A stretch of 42,329 bases of DNA, taken from a virus. The translations under genes were made by a program, and so were the position numbers. The stretch is from the IMG/VR virus record IMGVR_UViG_3300031952_000039, positions 1-42,329 of that record. One strand, written 5' to 3'. The notes beneath the pieces were generated by a model. The model saw only the letters and a program-made list of their open reading frames with translations, was not told the origin of the DNA and did no database searches. Shown piece after piece: positions 31,719-39,910 of this stretch. The stretch's first letter is position 1, and each line of letters begins with the position of its first letter.

Positions 31719-31958
31719 ATCCCGTCCGCTTTCCTTGGAATTCTTGCGCGTGAGGCGTCCAGCCAGATAGTCAACCAAGACTTTTCGGGCGAATTGATTG
31801 GTGGAGCGCACGCCAAGGGGGGCGTCTTTTTCAAAGTTTTCCACGAGCTTCTTTGTTTGTTCCTCCGTGATGCGAAACGAAATCACAGTCGGGCGGAGCA
31901 GTTTCTCAGCAGCCGTGGCGTCAGGTGCGGTGGTTTTTTCTTTTTTTGTTTTAGCCAT
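31701..31958 (-). CDS. Ribbon-helix-helix DNA-binding protein
   Basis: 85 residues, ATG at 31958. A basic tail (MAKTKKEKTTAPDA) is followed by the RHH pattern: a strand 'TVISFRITEEQ', helix 'TKKLVENFEK', a turn, then helix 'NQFARKVLVDYLAGRL'. Arc/MetJ/CopG-type dimers bind DNA with the strand pair. It is divergent from the portal gene, with an inverted repeat in the gap, so it may regulate portal-cluster transcription or itself. Function inferred. Confidence 0.7.
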   Translation of the reverse strand: MAKTKKEKTTAPDATAAEKLLRPTVISFRITEEQTKKLVENFEKDAPLGVRSTNQFARKVLVDYLAGRLTRKNSKESGRDLDIYP

Positions 31959-31968
31959 ACGGCTTGAA

Positions 31969-32010
31969 GAACAGAAAGTTTGGTGCCGCGCCCGACTGTA
32001 TTATCTGTTC
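31969..32010. promoter_or_regulatory. Candidate operator between RHH and portal genes
   Basis: GAACAGA at 31969-31975 and TCTGTTC at 32004-32010 form a perfect 7-bp inverted repeat with 28 bp between arms, in the 114-bp divergent gap. A plausible binding site for the adjacent RHH protein; not shown. Confidence 0.4.
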
Positions 32011-32058
32011 TCTGGCAGGAAGGGCCGCCGCGTGCAAAACCAGTCTGCGAGTGGCCGC

Positions 32059-32065
32059 GTAGTTA
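32059..32065 (+). promoter_or_regulatory. GTAGTTA motif before portal gene
   Basis: GCGTAGTTACAACG, 7 nt before ATG 32073. No Shine-Dalgarno in the gap. Confidence 0.5.
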
Positions 32066-32072
32066 CAACGAT

Positions 32073-34019
32073 ATGGCAAATAATACGACTTCCAGCCTGA
32101 TGAAGTACTTGGGACTCACTGGCACGAGCGGCGTGCGCACTGGCTCTCTCGTGCCTCGCGCCCAGACGCCGGATGCTGACCAGCGGCTGTGGCAGGAGTT
32201 TCAGGATGCGGGTCGGGTGGGCGACCCGGACATCTGGACAAAGTTCAACTCGGTGATGAAGCGTCCGACCACCTTCGAGGCGATGCTTCAACTTTGGGAA
32301 GAGATGTCTGGCTGGGATTTGATTGCCGCGGCCTTGGTGGAGATTGTAGACGAAGCCACCCAGACGGATTCCAACAGTCCCGGCACCATCTGGTACCAGT
32401 GCAACGACCAAGGCTTTGAGGAGGAACTGAATGAGATGCTGGTCCGGTTGGAAGTGGAGCACCTGATTCAATCGCAAGTCTGGCACATTGCCGCGTTTGG
32501 CAACCATTTCGAGAAACTGGAGTACGCGCCGCAGGAGGGTGTCATTGGCATGTCCTTTGTTCACCCGCAGGAGATGCGCCGCTACTGGCTGGAGCGCAAC
32601 CGCAAGGCCGTGGGCTTTCGCTGGGTCGGGCATCGTCCCAACAAGGAGGATGTGTTCGTCATGCCCGACAACACCACGCCGGTCGAGCGGGTGTCGATGA
32701 ACAACGGGCAGTCGCTGGAGGAACTGTGGTACCCGTGGGACTTCATGCACTTTCGCCGCATGTTCCGCATGCGCATTTCGGAGCACGGCGAGCCAATCTT
32801 CGCGGAGGCAGACGGCATCTACAAGAAGTTGCGCCTCGCGGTGGACCAGATGGTTGTGCTGCGCGCGCAGGTGCAGCCTGACCGGTACGCCATCAACATC
32901 GACGTGCAGGAACAGCCCCCGGTTGAGCAGATGAAAACCGTCCAGCGCTGGCGGCAGGCGCTGCGCAGCAAGCTGGCCTTCGGCACGCAGGGCAATCCCA
33001 ACGAATGGAACACGGCAGCAGATTTCGTCAGTTACTACAACGCGCTGGCGCTTGACACCATCCTCTACCTCGCCCAGCCCAAAGGCTTCACGAACACCAT
33101 CACGAAGTTGCCCGGTACGATGGAAGTTCCCGATGTCTACGACATTGAACTTTTGACCGACCTGTTTTATTCCATCATCGGCATGCCGCGCCAGTGGTTC
33201 GGCTCCAACCGGGACACCGGGGGTGATGCTCCCTCGGGCAAGGCGCTGCTGGCGCAGGACATCCGTTTTTTGCGAAAAATCAAGTCCATCCGCCGCCCGA
33301 TGACCAACTGCTACGAATGGCTGGGCTACTTCCACGCGGTCCTCAAGGGCAAAAACATCGAGCAGCTGGACATCAAAGCCATGATGCCGCCCATCGGGTC
33401 GCTGGAGGAGCAGATGAAGATGGAGATGCTGCGCATGCAGGCTGAAGTGCTGGACATCCTCGCGGACGTGATGGAGAAATACAAGCTGCCCAAGGAAGCG
33501 TGGATTGAAACCATTTTCAAACGGTACATGCACCTTCCCGACGACGTGGTCAACGTCTTCCTGACTGCGCTGCCCGGCGAGATTGAACAGGACCAGTCCC
33601 AGCAGGAAGCGGCACCCTCAACGCCGAAACTGTTGAAGATGCTGCACGAGAGCATGCGCAAGAATCCGTCCTCGGTCAATTTGACCGATGGCTTGCGCCG
33701 GGTGGCCGCAGGATTGCCACCGGTGCCGCCGCCCGCGCGTCGCCGGACGGTGAATGAGGTTTTGACCCGGACGCAGATGCGTGACCTTGACATCGTGGTG
33801 TCCAGCTTTGGGAAGCACCCGTTTGAGTTGAAGCGCTCGGCTTCGCTGACAGAAGGCCGCAACGGCAGCAGGAAAACCTACACTTCGGGTGGAGTCCTCA
33901 CGCGCCGGGTGCAGGAGGCCGTTGCCAAGTGGGATGACGATGGAGCAGCGCCGCTGTCTGAGTCGCAGCCTGCTGCGGGCACGTCGCCGTACCGAAAATG
34001 GATTAACCCGCAAGGCTGA
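32073..34019 (+). CDS. Portal protein (gp20-like)
   Basis: 648 residues; the ATG at 32073 is chosen over upstream starts because of the GTAGTTA motif. Portal-type features: the wing region 'DEATQTDSNSPGTIWYQCND', clip/stem parts 'VWHIAAFGNHFEKLEYAP', 'FVHPQEMRRYWLERN', and the long 'ELLTDLFYSIIGMPRQWFGSNRD' segment with 'GKALLAQDIRFLRKIKSIRRPM', typical of T4-type portals. It forms the dodecameric ring for DNA entry and tail joining. The C-terminal c.110 residues look disordered. The stop overlaps the gp25-like start (TGATG). The major capsid gene is not in this window. Confidence 0.85.
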   Translation: MANNTTSSLMKYLGLTGTSGVRTGSLVPRAQTPDADQRLWQEFQDAGRVGDPDIWTKFNSVMKRPTTFEAMLQLWEEMSGWDLIAAALVEIVDEATQTDSNSPGTIWYQCNDQGFEEELNEMLVRLEVEHLIQSQVWHIAAFGNHFEKLEYAPQEGVIGMSFVHPQEMRRYWLERNRKAVGFRWVGHRPNKEDVFVMPDNTTPVERVSMNNGQSLEELWYPWDFMHFRRMFRMRISEHGEPIFAEADGIYKKLRLAVDQMVVLRAQVQPDRYAINIDVQEQPPVEQMKTVQRWRQALRSKLAFGTQGNPNEWNTAADFVSYYNALALDTILYLAQPKGFTNTITKLPGTMEVPDVYDIELLTDLFYSIIGMPRQWFGSNRDTGGDAPSGKALLAQDIRFLRKIKSIRRPMTNCYEWLGYFHAVLKGKNIEQLDIKAMMPPIGSLEEQMKMEMLRMQAEVLDILADVMEKYKLPKEAWIETIFKRYMHLPDDVVNVFLTALPGEIEQDQSQQEAAPSTPKLLKMLHESMRKNPSSVNLTDGLRRVAAGLPPVPPPARRRTVNEVLTRTQMRDLDIVVSSFGKHPFELKRSASLTEGRNGSRKTYTSGGVLTRRVQEAVAKWDDDGAAPLSESQPAAGTSPYRKWINPQG

Positions 34020-34765
34020 TGCTTTCTCTCCTCAACAGTTCCGGGGTTGACTTGGTGGCCAATCCGCCTGCTGCGGTGACAGTGCGGGCGCAGCTGAGCA
34101 CGGGTGCCGACTATACGGTTACCGCAGTTCTCATCGAGAACGCAGGCACGCTGCCCGTCAGTTCAGTCGAGGCCGCCCTGTGGTGGAATGATGGCGGTTC
34201 GCCTGACTTTTTTTCCTACACCACTTCCTCGAACGGCACCCTGTCCATCAGCGCGCATCGTGTGCTGTCCACGGGCAACCACAATCTGCGCTTGGTGGGC
34301 TGGAATTTTCGAGCGCCCCTGTCAGATGAGGTGGCCTGCAACTTCGCGGTCACGGTGCTGCCGCGCACTCAGCCCAGCGTCGCTCCCCGGCAGATTTATG
34401 GACCAATCATGCCCAAGGACGACGGTTCACCCAATCCGCAGCAGTGGAATTTTGACACGGATTCCGATGTAGCCATTCTGCAAAGTTCAATCAAGATGCT
34501 GCTGGGGACAGCCAAGGGAGAGCGCATCATGGAGCCGGGCTATGGGACCAATCTGCGGCGGCTGCTCTTTGAGCCGATGGCACAGGGACTTGGTGACGTG
34601 GCCCGACAGGAGATAGCGGACTCCATCAGCACGTGGGAGCCGAGGGTCACCTTGCAGAATATCACGGTGCAACAGACCTCAGAGCGCTCCATCACCGTGT
34701 TTTGCGACTTCCTTTCAAAACTCACACAAGACAGCTTTACGACGCGAAACACGTTCGAGGTATGA
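34019..34765 (+). CDS. gp25-like baseplate wedge protein with N-terminal Ig-like domain
   Basis: 248 residues; ATG overlaps the portal stop. Residues c.140-248 are GPW/gp25 family: 'FDTDSDVAILQSSIKMLLGTAKGERIMEPGYGTNLRRLLFEP' (in parts) and the conserved EPR near residue 207 (WEPRVTL). Residues 1-c.115 form an unrelated beta-sandwich-like region ('VTVRAQLSTGADYTVTAVLIENAG', 'GNHNLRLVGWNF') joined by a Pro-rich linker. T4 gp25 is about half as long. It sits at the sheath-baseplate junction in T4. The N-domain role is unknown. Confidence 0.82.
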   Translation: MLSLLNSSGVDLVANPPAAVTVRAQLSTGADYTVTAVLIENAGTLPVSSVEAALWWNDGGSPDFFSYTTSSNGTLSISAHRVLSTGNHNLRLVGWNFRAPLSDEVACNFAVTVLPRTQPSVAPRQIYGPIMPKDDGSPNPQQWNFDTDSDVAILQSSIKMLLGTAKGERIMEPGYGTNLRRLLFEPMAQGLGDVARQEIADSISTWEPRVTLQNITVQQTSERSITVFCDFLSKLTQDSFTTRNTFEV

Positions 34766-35118
34766 GCAAAGCGCTGCCTGTCACGCGCCGGGATTTCGTG
34801 CTGCGCTACATGCGGGATTGCGGCATGTCCTACGTGCAAGCCTGCCGGGCTTATGAGGCGATGTGCCACTGCTTTGAAGACGGCATCGTGAATGGCAGCA
34901 AAATCAGAATCGGCCGGGTGGGGGTGGTGGTGCCCATCTGGCGTCCGGGGCGCGATGTCCACATGCACTTTGAGGTCGAGAAGGGGCGCAAGGTCAAAAC
35001 CGGCATCCATCGGACCTACAACATGGACGGTCGCTTTGTTTTCAAGTTCAGCCTGTTTAAGAAATTTGTGGAAACTCACACGTTGAAATGGTTTCTCGAC
35101 TGGCCGGAAAAAGATTGA
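34762..35118 (+). CDS. HU/IHF-like protein
   Basis: 118 residues; ATGA overlap with the gp25-like gene. Pattern resembles the HU/IHF fold: two helices 'RRDFVLRYMRDCGMSYVQACRAYEAMCHCFEDGI', then 'NGSKIRIGRVGVVVPIWRPGRDV' where HU has 'G..v.i.gfG.f....r..R', and a closing basic helix 'FSLFKKFVETHTLKW'. The DNA-bending arm is short. Because of its baseplate operon it may be a structural protein using this fold instead. Moderate certainty. Confidence 0.5.
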   Translation: MSKALPVTRRDFVLRYMRDCGMSYVQACRAYEAMCHCFEDGIVNGSKIRIGRVGVVVPIWRPGRDVHMHFEVEKGRKVKTGIHRTYNMDGRFVFKFSLFKKFVETHTLKWFLDWPEKD

Positions 35119-35121
35119 GCA

Positions 35122-35128
35122 GTATTTA
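35122..35128 (+). promoter_or_regulatory. GTATTTA variant motif before collagen-like fibre
   Basis: AGTATTTAGGACG is one base different from GTAGTTAGG and ends 8 nt before ATG 35137. Confidence 0.35.
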
Positions 35129-35136
35129 GGACGAAT

Positions 35137-36435
35137 ATGGCAATACAGCCCATCAGCCTCCCACAAAGTGCGGGACTTGTTTACGGCAGTGGTGATGTCC
35201 GGCACTTTTCGCCCGGAGACGCGCAGGACGTGCCGTCGCTGCAAAACCCCACGCGCCATCTGGCTCAGCGCGACAACGCGCTGGCGGAGAAGGTCAATGA
35301 ACTCGTGACGGTGGTAAACAATCAGGAGCAGTTCGTGCCCCTGCCGCTCGTGCGCACCATCCTGTCGCCGATGGACGAAACCATCGTGGCCAACTACCGC
35401 ATCCCCGCTGGATTTGAGTCGCGGGTGCTCAATGCCATCATTGCTTCCAGCCCGGCGTCGGCGGACATCGAGCTGAATGTCTACTACAACACCACGTTCG
35501 GCGGGGTGACCGGAACAGCGGTCGTCACCACGGCCACGGAGTACAGCGGCGGCGTGAGCTTTTATCAGGAGGGCGAATTTGTCATCGGGTTGAAGAACAA
35601 GACCGGCTACACGCTGGAACTGTCTGCCAGCATCCTTTTGACGCTGCGCCCGGTGGGCGCGGAGGGCGGTCTGCTGGTGGCGTCTGTCGTCAAGGGGGAC
35701 AAGGGCGACCCCGGCCCGACTGGTCCACGGGGCACGCAAGGAGTTCCCGGCACGGGCGGCGCTGGCTCGCCCGGCATGCGCTGGATGGGAGCTTGGGTGG
35801 GTTCGAGCAATTATCTGGTCAACGACGTGGTCAGCTACCCCCTTTACGGTTCGCTTACGTCGTCCTTCATCGCGGTGCAGAACGCCACGGGGGGTCAAAC
35901 CCCGCAGGACAGCTACCTCAACAATGCAGGCTATTGGGACGTGGTGGCGCTGGGCTTTGCAGGCACGGGAGGTCCGGTAGGGCCAAGTGGCGGAGCGCCC
36001 TTTTACGTGACCCGCGTTGTCAATGGCACCTTTGTCACACACGCTGACTATATTGGTGTTTCTTACGACGCTTTCTACAACTCAAGCGCCGCGCCCACCC
36101 CGTCGCAGGACCATGTTTATTCCTTCATGGAGACAGCCGTGGTGGATACAAGCGGCACAGACGGACTGGCCACTCTGTTTAAGTCAAGCACGCTGGCTTT
36201 TATCGGTCATGCGGATGTGCAGCTTCCAGACCGGGCGTGTGGAGCGCGCTGCGACTACTCTACAACCAACATCATGTGTTCGGTGGCCACCAACGGAACA
36301 AGTGTTGTCTACAATGGCACGACTCCCGGAATACTTCTGGCCACCAGCCTCACGGGAACGAGCTTCATGCTTTGGTCGACTGGAAGCGTGGCGGTCACCT
36401 TGGGTCTGTTCGGGGCGCAGCGGATAGTGCCCTAG
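35137..36435 (+). CDS. Collagen-like tail fibre protein
   Basis: 432 residues. N-terminal helical region (residues 1-65: attachment or trimer coil), a beta region, then a collagen-type G-x-y stretch c.187-215 (GDKGDPGPTGPRGTQGVPG and onward), followed by a strand-rich tip with 'GPVGPSGGAPFYVTRVV'. Collagen-like repeats are common in phage fibres and trimerise. The tip probably contacts the host. Convergent with the fibre gene at 36451; a weak hairpin GTGCC-n6-GGCAC spans the stop. Confidence 0.8.
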   Translation: MAIQPISLPQSAGLVYGSGDVRHFSPGDAQDVPSLQNPTRHLAQRDNALAEKVNELVTVVNNQEQFVPLPLVRTILSPMDETIVANYRIPAGFESRVLNAIIASSPASADIELNVYYNTTFGGVTGTAVVTTATEYSGGVSFYQEGEFVIGLKNKTGYTLELSASILLTLRPVGAEGGLLVASVVKGDKGDPGPTGPRGTQGVPGTGGAGSPGMRWMGAWVGSSNYLVNDVVSYPLYGSLTSSFIAVQNATGGQTPQDSYLNNAGYWDVVALGFAGTGGPVGPSGGAPFYVTRVVNGTFVTHADYIGVSYDAFYNSSAAPTPSQDHVYSFMETAVVDTSGTDGLATLFKSSTLAFIGHADVQLPDRACGARCDYSTTNIMCSVATNGTSVVYNGTTPGILLATSLTGTSFMLWSTGSVAVTLGLFGAQRIVP

Positions 36436-36450
36436 AAGGCACGGGCGCTT

Positions 36451-37689
36451 TTAGGTGTCGGCGAGCGTTCCTTTGTCGCTGGTTTCAGCGGTGGAAACAT
36501 AGCGCCTGTAGCCAACGTACTGCATCGGCACGAAAAGTCCGTAGGCATAGCCGCTGTAGTACGTGTAATATCCGTTGTCGGCTTGCTGCCCGGGCAGCAA
36601 CACGCCGAGAGGGTCGGTCAAGATTTGAAACCACTTGCGCGTGCGGGGCTGGTCTTCGGCAACAAACTGGCACAGATTGGTGTAAGTGATACGATTGGGG
36701 GAACTCCCGTAGTTGCCGATGGCCTTGACTCTGACCACGACTTGAGGAACAGCCCAGTTGTCCCCTGCGGGACTGCTGACGGTCAGGTTTGAAACAGTAG
36801 TTCGAGGCGCTGTTTTTGAGATGTTGTAGCCGCCAAAGGCGACGCCCGGATTTCCCCACCAAGTTCCTCCGGCATTGTTGACAAACGTAGAGGGCAATCC
36901 GCCACCAACGGGGATGTCGTACCAGTTAAGATTGCCATAGGGGCTTTCGTTTATCTGCCATTTTATTTTGCGCGGAAGCGTGCCCTTGTAAGGAGACTGG
37001 TCCTTGTAGTAGAAAATGCCGAATTTATACTCGTCGTGGTTGACCATGTAGGCAATGTTCGCGTATGACACACCGGGGTCGGTGGACACTTTCGGGCCAA
37101 CCCACCACTGCGCCGGACCTCCAAAGCGAGTATGCGCGGGAATCTTGTAGACCGTCCCGTCAATTGACAGTTTAAGGACGGTATTTCCAACTTCGTAACC
37201 CAAGGCGTTATAGGTGAACTCTGCTGTGGCGGTAATGTTGCCGTGCGTTTCCCAGTGCGCCAGCTTGACATGGGGCAGCAGGTAGTTGGTATTGACGACG
37301 GAGATGTTGTTGGCCGCTGTCTGCTCAAAGGTGGTGACCCAATTGTCGTCGCCCGCGCCCAGTCCAGTGTCGGCCACTCCTTGCAAGTCGGTGATGTTGG
37401 TGCCGGGCGGTTTTCCGGCCAACCCGGTGTCTTGACCGGGCACCCAGTAATTGATACCTGCCACGATGAACCGCAGATGGCGCGTGCCCACGGTGTTGCC
37501 CCGAGCGTCCTCGAAATTGGTCCGGTTATTGCCCCCACTGTCTGGATTCAACACCGGGAAGGTGTCGATGCCGTGACTGGTGGACAGGGACGTGTTGGAG
37601 TGCGCGCCGAGATTGTTGGCGAACTCTTGCAGCAGGAAGTTGGCGTCTCCCAGCGCTGACTGCGTCGTGATATTGGTGAGATTGCCCAT
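36451..37689 (-). CDS. Large tail-fibre or surface protein
   Basis: 412 residues; the ATG 37689 lies 1 nt after the stop of the upstream gene. Family not recognised. Very aromatic and Asn/Gly/Thr-rich ('TNYLLPHVKLAHWETHGNITATAEFTYNALGYEVGNTV'), ending in a Tyr-rich strand run ('YYTYYSGYAYGLFVP'), typical of fibre tips. Opposite to the collagen-like gene with stops 15 bp apart. A receptor-binding role is possible. Confidence 0.65.
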   Translation of the reverse strand: MGNLTNITTQSALGDANFLLQEFANNLGAHSNTSLSTSHGIDTFPVLNPDSGGNNRTNFEDARGNTVGTRHLRFIVAGINYWVPGQDTGLAGKPPGTNITDLQGVADTGLGAGDDNWVTTFEQTAANNISVVNTNYLLPHVKLAHWETHGNITATAEFTYNALGYEVGNTVLKLSIDGTVYKIPAHTRFGGPAQWWVGPKVSTDPGVSYANIAYMVNHDEYKFGIFYYKDQSPYKGTLPRKIKWQINESPYGNLNWYDIPVGGGLPSTFVNNAGGTWWGNPGVAFGGYNISKTAPRTTVSNLTVSSPAGDNWAVPQVVVRVKAIGNYGSSPNRITYTNLCQFVAEDQPRTRKWFQILTDPLGVLLPGQQADNGYYTYYSGYAYGLFVPMQYVGYRRYVSTAETSDKGTLADT

Positions 37690-37690
37690 G

Positions 37691-38593
37691 TCAGATGACC
37701 GTGATGACCCAGACGGCGCTGATGACGCTGCCGTTGGCGTTGGTGCAGATGACGCTATACTGGCCTGCATCCGCAGGGTGTCCGGGGCGCAGTTGCAGGG
37801 TCAGGACGGAACCGTGGGCATGCCCGGCCCAGCTTTGCGCGTAAAGGTAGGTTGTGGGCGCGCCCAAATCCGGGGTGTAGACAATGTTGCTGCCGTTTTT
37901 CTGCCACGTGAAGGACACGGCGCTGTCCGAGGCCACGTCGATGGACAGTTGCAGGAAAGTCGAAGAAACGGCGCGGTTGACCGTGATGGTCTGGACAGGA
38001 TTTGGCTGCTGGTAGCTGATGATGGGAAGCTGAGTGGAGCCTGCTCCACTGCTGGAGGTCAGGACGCTCAGGATGGCTCCGTTGCTGTAGACACTGCCAT
38101 AACTGTTGCTGACCGTGCCAACGTAGGTGCCCGCGTCCAGTGTCGTGACGCTGGTTATCCGGTAAAGGGCGGCGTTGGCTCCCGTGATGGCGACGGCATT
38201 TTTGGACCACTGGAACAAAGGCACGGTCTGCGAGGCAATCTCGACCGTGAACTGGGCGGGACTGCCCACGGGCAGGCTGAGACTGGAGGGACCGTTTATC
38301 AGAATGGGCGGGCCGCCGCCCACAAAGCCGCCGCCCGCCGTGTCAAGCAGGCAGGGGACGATGACCGCGAAGTTGGCCGTGCCTGTGTACGAAGTCACCA
38401 GCATGCGCAAGGACAGCGGGGACACTGCGCCCCCCGTGGTGGTCTGGTTGAACGGCGTGCTGTAGACACGCATGGCATTGTGGTAGCCCCAGTCACCGTT
38501 GACGTGCGCCAGTATGTTGCCCTGCAAGGAGGCGGTGGCGTCTCCGACAAGGGTCTTGCTCTGCTCCGTCAGAATCGAGATACTGTTTGCCAT
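37691..38593 (-). CDS. Ig-like domain virion protein
   Basis: 300 residues, ATG at 38593. After an N-terminal beta region (1-c.92) two I-set-like Ig domains follow: 'PSSLSLPVGSPAQFTVEIAS', 'FQWSKNAVAITGANAALYRITSV', 'DAGTYVGTVSNSYGSVYSNGAILSV', then a second with 'FTWQKNGSNIVYTP', 'LRPGHPADAGQYSVICTNANGSV'. The W-x-K and D-x-G-x-Y-x-(C/G) marks are clear. Ig domains on virions often bind glycans or mucus. Co-transcribed with the downstream fibre protein. Confidence 0.78.
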   Translation of the reverse strand: MANSISILTEQSKTLVGDATASLQGNILAHVNGDWGYHNAMRVYSTPFNQTTTGGAVSPLSLRMLVTSYTGTANFAVIVPCLLDTAGGGFVGGGPPILINGPSSLSLPVGSPAQFTVEIASQTVPLFQWSKNAVAITGANAALYRITSVTTLDAGTYVGTVSNSYGSVYSNGAILSVLTSSSGAGSTQLPIISYQQPNPVQTITVNRAVSSTFLQLSIDVASDSAVSFTWQKNGSNIVYTPDLGAPTTYLYAQSWAGHAHGSVLTLQLRPGHPADAGQYSVICTNANGSVISAVWVITVI

Positions 38594-38596
38594 CGG

Positions 38597-38848
38597 TTAT
38601 TTTCCCGCTGGCCTTTTGTGCAGACCCTTCTCGACGAGGATGGCCGCGAGGTCATCAGCGTGGAGGCAGTCGCACATGCACGCACCCGTCACCTGCTGCT
38701 GGATGGGCGCGATGTGTCCATTGCAGTAGTCGTTGCCGGGGGTTGCGTCGTAGAGCACGCCTGCCGCGACCACCTTGCCTTTATCGTCCATGCTGAGTTG
38801 GACGACCGTGTCGCCGTTCTTTGCTTCTCTGCCGTTTCTGTAGTGCAT
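38597..38848 (-). CDS. Small Cys-containing protein
   Basis: 83 residues, ATG 38848. It has a GDTVVQLSMDDKGKVVAAGVLYD strand segment and a Cys cluster (DYCNGH, GACMCDCLHADD) that could bind metal. Unrecognised. 3 nt separate its stop from the Ig gene start. Confidence 0.55.
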   Translation of the reverse strand: MHYRNGREAKNGDTVVQLSMDDKGKVVAAGVLYDATPGNDYCNGHIAPIQQQVTGACMCDCLHADDLAAILVEKGLHKRPAGK

Positions 38849-38863
38849 GTTTTGTTCTTTCGT

Positions 38864-38871
38864 TGTCTACA
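38864..38871. promoter_or_regulatory. Intergenic TGTCTACA site
   Basis: One of two clearly intergenic members of the TGTNNACA family, in the 28-bp gap between two minus-strand genes (38848 and 38877). Confidence 0.3.
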
Positions 38872-38876
38872 TTCAT

Positions 38877-39347
38877 CTATTCTGCTGGCGGGGCCGCAAG
38901 GTCTGGCTCAGCTTCGTCGTCGTCGAATTCGGGCACGGGGGCATCACCAGAAAGCACGGCTGCCAAGTCGTCAGCGGTGATGTCTTCCCCGCCTTCCCCG
39001 CCCTCCAGCTCGCCTTTGGGCGGCGCTTCCAGTCCGCCCGGGGCAGGCGCTTCTGGCGCTTCTCCCGGTTCCGCAGGCGCTTCACCTTCGGTTGGAGGCA
39101 TGGGCAGGCCGCCGCCTTCTTCATCTTCGGGCGTGGGCATGCCGCCGTTGGCCCGGGTCTTGGCGTCTTCCTCTTCCTCGCCGGGACCGGGCACGTGGGC
39201 GAGGTAATAGTCCCATTCTGCTAGCAATTCGTCGAGTACAGGGTCGTCGTGTTTTGCTTCCAACGCGTCGCGAATGGCTTCAAGCTGTCCGAACGATAAC
39301 TCTAGCTTGTAGTCATTGTAAGTTTTTTTAATTTTTTCCAGTTTCAT
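38877..39347 (-). CDS. Acidic disordered protein
   Basis: 156 residues, ATG 39347 overlapping the HNH gene stop (ATGA). Residues 1-50 are a helical domain (MKLEKIKKTYNDYKLELSFG, LEAIRDALEAKHDDPVLDEL); the rest is Glu/Pro/Gly/Ala-rich (GEAPAEPGEAPEAPAPGG) ending in 'EFDDDEAEPDL'. The P/G/E tail resembles those of the proteins at 1246 and 10874. Unknown; may bind basic partners or nucleic-acid proteins. Confidence 0.6.
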   Translation of the reverse strand: MKLEKIKKTYNDYKLELSFGQLEAIRDALEAKHDDPVLDELLAEWDYYLAHVPGPGEEEEDAKTRANGGMPTPEDEEGGGLPMPPTEGEAPAEPGEAPEAPAPGGLEAPPKGELEGGEGGEDITADDLAAVLSGDAPVPEFDDDEAEPDLAAPPAE

Positions 39348-39910
39348 AGAGGATTTACTTCAAGGTGGACACGCACTTTTTCAGCCCATGCCAGAAAGGC
39401 ATTGCGCGACAGCATGCCTTTGGCCCGGTTGCAGTCAGCGCAGCACGGTACTGAATTGGCCACAGTGTACCCAGCGCTGTTGTCAACGCGGTCGATGCCG
39501 ACATGCTTGAAAGCACCAAACATATTTTTGCCGTGAGTGACTGATGTGTTGCTTCGTCCACAGTAAATACACGGTCGGCTGGATAGACTCTTAATCTGGT
39601 CTGGCGTCAGTTCGATTACCAGATTTCTGCTGCGAGCACTTTCACGAACAGACTTCACGAACAGGTTGAATGAAGCGTCACCGCTGGTTTTGCGCCAGTA
39701 TCGTTTTGATACGGTGGCAAATTGTTCTCGTTGCCAGCAGCCGCAACTGCGGCTCCGCCCATCGCGCAAAGCTTGAGAAACAATCTCAACAACTTTTCCG
39801 CAGACACAGCGACAGCGCCAAGTGATGTGTTTGCACGGTTTGGTTCGGCCCCGGCCAAGAACGGTCAGTCGTCCAAATCTGGTGCCTGTTTTAAGTTTAA
39901 TGTATGGCAT
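39344..39910 (-). CDS. HNH endonuclease 1
   Basis: 188 residues; ATG 39910 chosen, GTG 2 codons upstream also possible. It has an N-terminal DNA-recognition zinc part (GTRFGRLTVLGRG, CRCVCGKVVE, SCGC) and a C-terminal HNH: CIYCG, 'VGIDRVDNSAGYTVANSVPCCADCNRAKG'. Homing-type mobile nucleases look like this. It overlaps the next HNH gene by 14 nt. A paralogue of the adjacent gene, less GC-rich than the neighbouring virion genes. Confidence 0.8.
   Translation of the reverse strand: MPYIKLKTGTRFGRLTVLGRGRTKPCKHITWRCRCVCGKVVEIVSQALRDGRSRSCGCWQREQFATVSKRYWRKTSGDASFNLFVKSVRESARSRNLVIELTPDQIKSLSSRPCIYCGRSNTSVTHGKNMFGAFKHVGIDRVDNSAGYTVANSVPCCADCNRAKGMLSRNAFLAWAEKVRVHLEVNPL

Noticed and set aside
31980-33533. 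Long minus-strand ORF opposite the portal gene (about 510 codons)
   Set aside because: Arg/His/Leu-rich shadow composition. The plus strand has clear portal features.
36427-36442. Hairpin GTGCC/GGCAC at the end of the collagen-like fibre gene as a terminator
   Set aside because: Only 5-bp stem and no adjacent T run; too weak to call.
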